From: Odontesthes bonariensis
Taxonomy: Eukaryota > Chordata > Actinopteri > Atheriniformes > Atherinopsidae
Length of the DNA: 64,000 bases
Assembly: GCF_027942865.1 (NCBI RefSeq)
Contig: NC_134524.1
Location: 3,916,536-3,980,535, forward strand
Direction of reading: 5' to 3'
Position 1 is the stretch's first letter; each line of letters begins with the position of its first letter. A program made the position numbers and the translations under genes. The notes below the pieces were generated by a model, which was not told the origin of the DNA, made no database searches, and was given only the letters and a program-made list of their open reading frames with translations. Below are positions 57,301 through 64,000 of this stretch, piece by piece.

Positions 57301-60300
57301 ATCCCAAAAAAATGAATGTTATCACGTCTAAAAGTAGAAAAGTAGGAAAAAAAACAGACAATAATAGGAATTATATGTTAATCAACATCATCAAAAAGTA
57401 AATAAGATTCAATTTAAAGCTTAAAAAAGGAATATAAGATATAATCTAATGACTAATTATGGAACAATTAATATAAATTAAATGATTAAACTGTTTTATG
57501 CCACCAGAAATGAATAATCTAGAAGCTCTTTGTGGGTTTTAGACTGGAATTAAGATTTGTTCCCATTTCTTTAGCTGCATGTGTGAAAAACAGCAAAGAT
57601 AACACAGTGTGACAGACAGAAAACAGGATTTCTGCAGCAACAAGGTGATTCCCAAAGAGCTGTGAGCTGAAAACTCTGCATATTGCTAATATGGGATGTC
57701 ATACAGCTTCATGTCAAAAGAGGCGAACTATCCCTTTAAATTGAAGTTTGATTAAATTTGTTGTTCCGTGTTGTGATTCCGCCCCTCAGGAACCTTCCAG
57801 CTGTGGGGTCACTCCATCCAAGTGGACTGGGCGGAGCCAGAGAAAGACGTGGACGAGGAGGTGATGCAGCGCGTCAGAGTCCTCTACGTACGTACACGTG
57901 TGTTCCCAACTCGACCCTGAAAGTGACGCGGGGTCGTTCAGAAACTTTTAAAGGTGTGAAACCGGAAGGTCGGAGTCTCTGAAAGCCTCGGAAGTCTTGT
58001 TCAGATCAAAGACGAGCGCGAGCGAAGCAGCAGGGGGCGCCTCCCCCTGCAGGGGATCAATTACCGGGGAGGCTTCAGCTCTGCAGGACCGAGGTGAACC
58101 ACCACCTTTGTGTGGGGGGGGGGATTTTTAGCCGGGGAGGCCCAGAGGTGAAACCCCAGTGTCCATAGCCTTAAAAACATCAATTTTCACTATATTTTTT
58201 TATTATAATGTCACATAAATCAGGCCAGGAATGATTTATCAACAAATCCTTCTGTATATATCTTCAGAAGACTGCTAAGTGTATAACTGGAAAGTTTGGT
58301 GTTAGTAGGTGCTCCATAGTCTGAGATACTAATACTGGAAAAATACAAAAAACTAATTTTGAGAAAACTGCATTTAAGGCGAGACACTTCAGGTGAAATG
58401 GGTAATATTTTAAAATAATAGATATCACCATGAAACTTCCTCAGTTAATTACTTATACAAGTATGGACAAAAAAATGTATTACAACTTTTAGAAATGTGT
58501 ATGTTTAATTATGCAAATTAGGCATTATCTCATTAAATATGCGCAAATTTGCATATATTTCCGGAAGATAGATCTGAACATGTGATAAAGGCAGGTGCAA
58601 AATTCTTTTTTCATTTTGTTTACACACAAAATGAAAAGAAAATTACAGAAGGATTTCAGGATATCTGCTTTAATTTCCTAGGAAATCAAAATATACTGTC
58701 CATAGCCTTAAAAACATCAATTTTCGCCATATTTTTTTATGATAATGTCACATAAATCACGCCAGGAATGATTTATCAACAAATCCTTCTGTATATATCT
58801 TCAGAATACTGCTAAGTGTGTAACTGGAAAGTTTGGTGTTAGTAGGTGCTCCATAGTCTGAGATACTAATACTGGAAAAATACAAAAAAACTGATTTTGA
58901 GAATACGATAAAGATTTAAATAGGGGAATTAATTTTGGTAAATTTGGGCGAAACGTACGTAAACAAAAATGTGATGAAATAAACATTTTAATTTATGTTT
59001 TCAACGTTTTCTTTATAGCAGGTTGAAAGAACACCTATTGAAGGAGTATCTGGCCCAAAATCTCAAAATTTACCACTGCATGAAACATCACTGTTTTTGC
59101 CTGCCGTGTCTCGCCTTAAAAGGAGCTTTTTTACACGGCTGCAGCACACGTTTTCCTCCTGAAACGCTCTTAAAAAAAGGGCGGCGAAAAGCCTCAGCTG
59201 ACACTCTGACTGTGAGGATTCTGATAAAGCTGTTCAGTGTGTCGGGTTGTTCTCATTGTTCATAACCTGAAACGTACATCCGTCACACTGAGATACGGAG
59301 CATCAGTCAGCCTCGCCTGTCGTCTTACTGCCAGGAAACCCTGGACTGTGAAGCTTTCTGCAGAGGAAGTACATTAGCTTTCCTCTGCTGAGGAGTGGGA
59401 TTATAAACAAGTGGATGTCTGACTTTATTCTGGAACAAAACAGACCCAAACGCACCTGTAAATCCACCTGTAAAACAAGAACAGGAAGTAAGCGCAGTAG
59501 AAAACACCAAGTAAGTCCCAGATATTCCAAGGCTGTGTTCGAAAACCGCATACTACATACTACATAGTACATAGTACATAGTACATAGTACATGCTACAT
59601 GCTACATGCTACAATACCCGTTGCCTTTTGTCATAGGGAAAGCCATGACGATACAATTGGTGCTTTTGTTTTGAAAACAGGAAGTGAACCTACCCTCGTT
59701 GTAGCTAGCTTGAAACTGCCGTTTTGACAGGAAATGACGTCACGTTACGTTGCATCTTGGGTAGTTTGAGTATGAGTAGTAACCTCATGATGCATACCCA
59801 ACATTTCGGAGAATCTAGTATGCATCCGGGAACTTCTCGCTGACTCAAACTCGCATACTAACTCAAAAAGTTAGTAGAAGTAGTAGGAGAAGTATGCGGT
59901 GTCGAACACAGCCAAAGAGATGAAAACGAGTCCCGAGGAAAAGCTCTCGCCATTTTCTGAAAAGATTAAACTTTTTATTTCAAACACAATCTTTGGTAAA
60001 AATTATTCTTTGAGGATGAAAGACATCGGGAGTGCCCTTAATGTCGATGGCTCATCCTGCACTAAGGGGCGTGTACTAACTCTGTGTCCAATGAAATGCT
60101 TCTAGGTGGGCGGGGCTTAATCAGGAGCTAACCCAATCAGAGCACACTGGCCTTTTGGGACCAGCCCCATTCAGTCCAATTTGTTATAATGCAGTCCAGT
60201 TTAATCTACTTTATTATAAATCAGTTCAATGCAAATAATCATGAGCCACTTTATTTGCAAACCAATCCAATCTAATTCAGTCCCGTTGACTTAACTTCTA

Positions 60301-62818
60301 TCGAGTCCAATTCAATCCAATTCATTATGATCCACCTCAATCCAGTCAATCATAATCCAATTCAATTCATTTCAGACTAAAACCGTCCAATTCGATCTGC
60401 TTTTGCACTGTCCAATTCAATTTGTGATAATCCAGTTCAGTCCAATTCAATTTGATACAGTTCAATTCGTGATAATCCAGTTAAACCCAATTCAGTTTGA
60501 TACAGTTCAATTCGTGATAATCCAGTTAAATCCAATTCAATTTGATACAGTTGAATTCAATTTGTGATAATCCAGTTCAGACCAATTCAATTTGATACAG
60601 TCCAGTTCAGTATAATGTTTTGTCAGAAAGCGATGGGATTGCATTGAATTTTTTACTTTGAATCTGTTTCCTGTGAACGACCTGATGCAGCTTCGTCAGT
60701 GTGACTGTGGAGAAGGTTTGATACGTAGTTCTGTCCCGCTCCACCCAAACCGGGCCCAAAGTGTGACGAACCCTCAGGGGAACCGGCTCTAAGGAGCTGA
60801 GAACATGCTGTGCCACAGAGAAGCTGTTCTTTTCTGTTCTCTCAGGAGAACCCACTGGCTGTGTTCGAAACCGCATACTTCCATACTGCATACTGCATAC
60901 TACATACTACATACTGCATACTGCATACTGCATACTACATACTGCATACTGCATACTGCATACTACATACTACATACTGCATACTACATACTGCATACTA
61001 CATACTGCATACTGCATACTGCATACTACATACTACATACTGCATACTACATACTGCATACTTCCATACTGCATACTGCATACTGCATACTACATACTAC
61101 ATACTGCATACTGCATACTGCATACTACATACTACATACTGCATACTGCATACTGCATACTACATACTACATACTACATACTGCATACTACATACTACAT
61201 ACTACATACTGCATACTGCATACTACATACTGCATACTGCATACTGCATACTACATACTGCATACTACATACTGCATACTGCATACTACATACTACATAC
61301 TACATACTGCATACTGCATACTGCATACTACATACTACATACTGCATACTACATACTGCATACTACATACTGCATACTACATACTACATACTACATACTA
61401 CATACTACATACTAGAGGTGCACCGAAATGAAAATTTGTGGCCGAAACCGAAACCGAATAATAATTAATCACTTGGCCGAATACCGAAACCGAAACCGAA
61501 TATTACAGTTAAGTTAAGTTATCAAAAGTTAGATTTTTCACCATTTTTAAATATTGCTTAAATCTACGCCTTACAATAAATGTTTAGACATGTTTTTCAA
61601 AGAAAATAAAAGTTTATTTGAAATCTTCAAAAGTTATTACTAATAACTATAACTAATAACTAGAGATAAGTTTCATTAATTCCCATTTTCAATTCATTCT
61701 GAAAGGCTCATTCACTCAAAGGCTGTGTTCAAAACCCAATACTACATACTACATACTTCCATACTGCATACTCATCGATCAGACAGTATGCAGAGTGTTT
61801 ACCCACAATGCATTTCGCTCCTGCCCGAGCCAAAGTCAGCCGGCCTGAAGCTGATTTCGCTTAACTCTGTTTAGCAACATTTGAAACATTTTCAGGTGAG
61901 AAAGTAGTCGTTTAGATCCCCAACGTGTTGAAAACCTGACAAAATACCGGCTATTTACAATTTTGTTCCCACGAATTCGGCGCTACTAAAGCTAGCCGCA
62001 GTGAGCTACGCACTTCCAGTTATTTTCACAAAATAATATATACCCGTTGCCTTTTATCATAGGGAAAGCCATTACGGTACAATTGGTGCTTTTGTTTTGA
62101 AAACAGGAAGTGAACCTACCCTCGTTGTAGCTAGCTTGAAACTGCCGTTTTGACAGGAAATGACGATCGGCGACGTCACGTTACGTTGCATCTTGGGTAG
62201 TTTGAGTATGAGTAGTAACCTCATGATGTATACCCAACATTTCAGAGAATCTAGTATGCATCCGGGAACTTCTCGCTTACTCAAACTCTCATACTAACTC
62301 AAAAGGTTAGTAGGAGTAGTGGGAGAAGTATGCGGTTTTGAACACAGCCAGCGTCTGTCTGATCGGTACTGAACGACTGCTCCTCGTCCAGGTGCGAAAC
62401 CTGATGTTGGACACGACGGAGGAAACTCTGCGTCAGGAGTTCTCTCGCTTCAAGCCCGGCTCCGTGGAGCGGGTGAAGAAGCTCACCGACTACGCCTTCG
62501 TCCACTACCGCTGCCGCAGCGACGCCATCGCCGCGCTGAGCCTCATGAACGGAGCGCGTATCGACGGGGCCATCGTGGAGGTGACGCTCGCCAAGCCGGC
62601 CGGCGTCAAAGATGGAGGCGTGGTTGGGAGGAGGTACAACAGCAGGGGTTACCTGGGAAACACCGCAGCCGGAGGGGGAGGAGGGATGGACGGCATGTTT
62701 CTGCAGCCGAGGAATGGAGGGATGATGGAAGGAGGCGTGGACGGACGCTCCCTGCTCAGAGCCGTGCCCCTGCCGACTCGCCTGGGAAGCCCCTACTATG
62801 CAGCCGCAGGTGGAGGAG
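45366..62818 (+). CDS. rbm46: RNA-binding motif protein 46 (partial, C-terminus beyond window)
   Basis: Exons: 45366-45384 (inferred), 47359-47541, 49218-49398, 51654-51810, 52378-52507, 57790-57887 and 62392 to about 62818. All junctions are GT-AG with consistent phases, giving about 400 residues before the sequence leaves the window in an intron. RRM1 (about 78-155) has VFVGKI and [11 protein letters not shown]2 (158-240) has LFVGSI and [11 protein letters not shown]3 (254-325) has LYVRNL and DYAFVHY. The [20 protein letters not shown] stretch before RRM1 and the GTFQLWGH linker typify the A1CF/RBM46/RBM47 group. The wording is closest to RBM46, and LRAT-RBM46 synteny agrees. RBM46 is a germ-cell RNA regulator required for gametogenesis in mouse and zebrafish. 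A Gly-rich segment follows RRM3. The usual C-terminal double-stranded-RNA-binding-like domain is not yet reached. Exon 1 (MLHPRG) is uncertain; 45381 is an alternative end. Confidence 0.9.
45785..46015. repeat. AT-rich degenerate minisatellite, second block
   Basis: Same TTTGTTTAGTTTAAATTTG unit type as 44630-45150, separated from it by the putative rbm46 first exon and CpG-richer promoter-like DNA (45150-45440). Confidence 0.75.
46230..46793 (-). pseudogene. L1-like LINE 3' end (ORF2 C-terminus remnant)
   Basis: A minus-strand frame (46513-46793 and beyond) reads [20 protein letters not shown], then [19 protein letters not shown] and VWTPFLDY. This is the C-terminal end typical of fish L1/Tx1-type ORF2 proteins. 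An (AAT)n tract (about 46390-46416) and adenine runs lie near the 3' side. The upstream part is cut by the MITE at 46794. It is a dead fragment inside rbm46 intron 1. Confidence 0.65.
46794..47193. mobile_element. MITE with 22-bp perfect inverted ends and TTAA targets
   Basis: Both ends read TTAACCCTTTGATGCGCAAC (plus AT) inward, a 22-bp perfect inverted repeat including the TTAA target. TTAA-flanked termini starting CCCTTTG fit piggyBac-type or Kolobok-type elements. The 400-bp interior is AT-rich and non-coding, with a subterminal palindromic GGGTCAAAAGTGACCC (46818-46833). Confidence 0.8.
47886..48523 (+). mobile_element. hAT element with exact 8-bp target duplication and BED-finger remnant
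   Basis: Ends TAGGGCTGAACGATA and TATCGTTCAGCCCTA are perfect inverted repeats. CTCAGCAG flanks it on both sides (47878-47885 and 48524-48531). Subterminal ATATCGAGATAT-type palindromes occur at both ends. It is inside rbm46 intron 2, nested in an older element: sequence near 47775-47817 is inverted at 48615-48650. Confidence 0.9.
48220..48375 (+). pseudogene. BED-finger N-terminal fragment of a hAT transposase
   Basis: Starting at ATG 48220, 51 codons end with TAA at 48373-48375. The segment [13 protein letters not shown] followed by a [10 protein letters not shown] cysteine pair matches the first half of a BED zinc finger, as in ZBED-like transposases. The rest is deleted. Confidence 0.65.
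48532..49217. other. rbm46 intron 2, right part, with LINE-like tail
   Basis: GCTGCCGAAGGGACTAAAGA with GGAAATGAGCC and TTAATAATAAACTCAAACTC (49010-49122) resembles the 3' tail of fish non-LTR elements. A (GT)n run at 49193-49210 immediately precedes the exon 3 acceptor. Confidence 0.5.
49416..50257. mobile_element. DNA element with long inverted repeats, inserted just after an rbm46 splice donor
   Basis: The left end GTATCCCATTTCCAACCCAG, continuing through CCACGCCC to about 49480, is inverted at 50190-50257 (GGGCGTGG...AAAAGGGATACACG). CCCGGGGCG occurs at both borders (49407-49415 and 50260-50268), a probable 9-bp target duplication. No transposase frame is seen. The left border is only 8 bp downstream of the exon 3 donor (GT 49399-49400). 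Confidence 0.75.
50258..51653. other. rbm46 intron 3, right part
   Basis: Contains reverse-complement matches to 10985-11100 and 11716-11790, and an internal near-duplication (GTTCCAAC..TGATCTTTTT at about 50590 and 50810). It also holds a hairpin (51162-51230) and AATTAATT/AAATAAAT simple repeats (51430-51590). No gene seen. Confidence 0.55.
51162..51230. repeat. Near-perfect palindrome from paired MITE ends
   Basis: Arms 51162-51190 and 51202-51230 are perfect reverse complements (29 bp) around an 11-nt loop. Each arm carries TTAAAGGGATAGTTCACCTC, the terminal repeat of the MITE family seen at 33864-34470. It looks like a MITE collapsed to its two ends. Confidence 0.9.
51905..52335. repeat. 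75-bp tandem repeat in rbm46 intron 4
   Basis: Nearly six copies of a 75-bp unit. The TTTAACATGC landmark recurs at about 51921, 51996, 52071, 52146, 52221 and 52296, with only a few substitutions. As 75 is a multiple of three, a 25-residue periodic frame appears on the minus strand ([13 protein letters not shown]); it is an artefact. The array fills most of the 567-bp intron. Confidence 0.95.
52553..53100. repeat. TACATACTGCATAC array, copy 1
   Basis: About 78 seven-bp units alternate between ACATACT and GCATACT. The frames it opens (YILHT repeats) extend from rbm46 exon 5 on paper, but the exon 5 donor at 52508 precedes it, so it is intronic. Confidence 0.95.
53469..54940. mobile_element. 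DNA transposon nested in copy 1, with exact 8-bp target duplication
   Basis: GTTGTAGC flanks the insertion on both sides (53461-53468 and 54941-54948). The ends read CAGAGTGG and AGCTCTG, with loosely inverted subterminal GCGACAC motifs. The empty site CTCGTTGTAGCTAGCTTG survives in the paralogous elements at about 59695 and 62122. An 8-bp duplication with CAGAG ends fits hAT-like or P-like elements. An internal frame (54044-54265) is not recognised. GTCGATCGGGTCGCGGGAGG (about 54415) is part of another common fish repeat. Confidence 0.85.
55155..55821. other. rbm46 intron 5 spacer
   Basis: No exon or repeat boundary recognised. Short frames at 55456-55659 (+) and 55668-55865 (-) look random. 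Confidence 0.4.
55822..56575 (+). repeat. Left arm of a large inverted repeat around rbm46 exon 6
   Basis: This 750-bp block (TTAAGGCGAGACGCGGCAGG ... TATTACCCTATTCACCTGTA) is the reverse complement of 58375-59125 with modest divergence. Shared landmarks are GGAGCACCTACTAACACCAA and AATTTGCGCATATTTAATGA. Part of it also matches 58158-58385. The family is unnamed. Confidence 0.85.
56816..57683 (-). repeat. Dispersed repeat family A, copy 3, inverted
   Basis: Reverse complement of 1088-1920 over nearly its full length, from CATTTTGGTCATGAGACGCC (about 56838) to AACTCTGCATAT (about 57680). It lies in rbm46 intron 5, and its right border abuts a solo MITE end (57684-57740, CGAACTATCCCTTTAA). Confidence 0.8.
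58158..59125 (-). repeat. Right arm of the large inverted repeat, plus a partial extra copy
   Basis: Positions 58375-59125 are the reverse complement of 55822-56575. Positions 58158-58385 are a second partial copy of the same unit, directly repeated at about 58690-58910. Begins after rbm46 exon 6 (ends 57887), so the arms bracket that exon. Confidence 0.85.
59126..59530. other. rbm46 intron 6 spacer
   Basis: No feature recognised. Confidence 0.4.
59531..59913 (+). mobile_element. GGCTGTGTTCGAAACC element, copy 2 (short)
   Basis: Begins GGCTGTGTTCGAAAACCGCA and ends GCGGTGTCGAACACAGCC. It has only a small TACATAGTACATAG stretch in place of the large arrays, and keeps the uninterrupted GTTGTAGCTAGC site. 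Confidence 0.85.
59914..60856. other. rbm46 intron 6 with degenerate TCCAATTCAATTTG repeat
   Basis: From about 60170 to 60620 the sequence repeats TCCAGTTCAGTCCAATTCAA and TTTGATACAGTTCAATTCG modules. The base usage resembles the 141-bp satellite at 63100-64000. No exon seen. Confidence 0.6.
60857..61415 (+). repeat. Left end of a third GGCTGTGTTCGAAACC element with expanded TACATACTGCATAC array
   Basis: GGCTGTGTTCGAAACCGCAT followed by about 530 bp of ACATACT/GCATACT 7-bp units. The element is cut at 61415 and followed by an AGGTGCACCGAAATG / CCGAAACCGAAACCGAATA repeat (61416-61530), likely the end of another element. Confidence 0.9.
61721..62349 (+). mobile_element. GGCTGTGTTCGAAACC element, complete copy of 629 bp
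   Basis: Begins GGCTGTGTTCAAAACCCAAT and ends GCGGTTTTGAACACAGCC. It carries only a trace of the TACATAC unit and an intact GTTGTAGCTAGC site at about 62126. Its right border is 43 bp before the rbm46 exon 7 start (62392). Confidence 0.85.
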
Positions 62819-63079
62819 GTGAGGCGGAGGTTAATGTGCACGTGTAAAACTGTCAAATCAACATGTTTTTCCTTCTGCTGTTAGGGTGGGGTACTGTTCA
62901 GATCCGTTCAAAGACCTTTAAAGATCGCATGTTTATTTTAAATTTGGTAAAAAGTGACCGCCCTCCTCTACGGACGCCATCTTTTACCACGAACATACGT
63001 TTTAGATTCAACAGAAACACAGAGTAACTCTGCTCACGATTGAAAACTTCTCCTCGCTGTCAGATTGCTTCTGTGCTCT

Positions 63080-64000
63080 CAGGATCTTTCTCCATTGTAA
63101 TCCTATTCAGTCCAATTCATTATGATGCATTCAATCCAATTGAATTTAGTTTGTTATTGTTCAGTTCAATCCAAAAAAATCATTAGAACGATGATTGCAA
63201 TTCAAACTAATTCAAATTCAATTCACATCCATAGAGTCCAATCCAAACCAGTTCATTTTAATCCCATTCAGTCCAATTAAATTTAGTTTGTTATCGTTCA
63301 TTTCAATCCAATTCATCATTAGAACAATGATTGCAATGCAATTTAAAATAATTCTAATTCAATTCACATCTGTAGAGTCCAATTCAAGCCAGTTCATTTT
63401 AATCCCATTCAGTCCAATTAAATTTAGTTTGTTATCGTTCGGTTCAATCCAATTTATCATTGGAACAATGATTGCAATGCAATTCAAACTAATTCAAATT
63501 CAATTCACATCTGTAGAGTCCAATTCAAACCAGTTTGTTTTAATCCCATTCACTCCAATTGAATCTAGTTTGTTATCGTTCGGTTCAATCCAATTTATCA
63601 TTGGAACAATGATTGCAATGCAATTCAAACTAATTCAAATTCAATTCACATCTGTAGAGTCCAATTCAAACCAGTTTGTTTTAATCCCATTCACTCCAAT
63701 TGAATCTAGTTTGTTATCGTTCGGTTCAATCCAATTTATCATTGGAACAATGATTGCAATGCAATTCAAACTAATTCAAATTCAATTCACATCTGTAGAG
63801 TCCAATTCAAACCAGTTTGTTTTAATCCCATTCACTCCAATTGAATCTAGTTTGTTATCGTTCGGTTCAATCCAATTTATCATTGGAACAATGATTGCAA
63901 TGCAATTCAAACTAATTCAAATTCAATTCACATCCGTAGAGTCTAATCCAAACCAGTTCATTTTAATCCCATTCAGTCCAATTAATTATAATAAAGTTAA
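63080..64000. repeat. 141-bp satellite in rbm46, running off the window
   Basis: The landmark GTTATCGTTC recurs at 63290, 63431, 63572, 63713 and 63854, exactly 141 bp apart. A diverged first copy has GTTATTGTTC at 63153. The three copies from 63572 are almost identical. Rich in TCCAATTCAA and AATTCAAACT modules. Confidence 0.95.

Overview
The window looks like nuclear DNA from a teleost fish, probably a percomorph. It has vertebrate spliced genes with short exons and GT-AG introns. It also has fish-type DNA transposons (hAT, Tc1, TTAA-target and TIR-only MITEs), L2- and L1-like LINE remnants, a tRNA-derived SINE, and a very heavy load of minisatellites. By eye, tandem arrays fill roughly a quarter of the 64 kb.

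All recognisable genes are on the + strand. A 24-residue terminal exon of an unidentified upstream gene ends at 313. It is followed by about 15 kb of gene-free, transposon-rich DNA. Next come two tandem lecithin retinol acyltransferase (LRAT) paralogues. The first has two coding exons (15761-16315 and 33447-33599) split by a 17-kb intron. About 10.5 kb of that intron is one 10/11-bp CAGCAGAAAG-type array. The second has five coding exons between 36120 and 44468. Both keep the LRAT catalytic His/His/Cys set and a hydrophobic C-terminal tail. The last gene is rbm46, a triple-RRM germline RNA-binding protein. It starts near 45366 and runs off the right edge; exons 2-7 are clear, exon 1 is inferred, and the C-terminal exon(s) are missing. 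LRAT next to RBM46 in the same orientation matches the order on human chromosome 4q, which supports both identifications.

The LRAT enzymes esterify retinol for storage and the visual cycle. Rbm46 binds RNA in germ cells. They are neighbours by conserved synteny and I see no functional link.

Introns and spacers are mosaics of nested mobile elements. Several are unusually well resolved: exact target duplications at 5335/5839, 47878/48524 and 53461/54941; paired copies that reveal empty sites; a fold-back element with a Tc1 remnant; a 67-bp near-perfect palindrome; and inverted arms of about 750 bp around rbm46 exon 6. Long open frames across the arrays, including one of 1839 codons, are judged composition artefacts. 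All superfamily assignments and gene models were made by eye without database searches.
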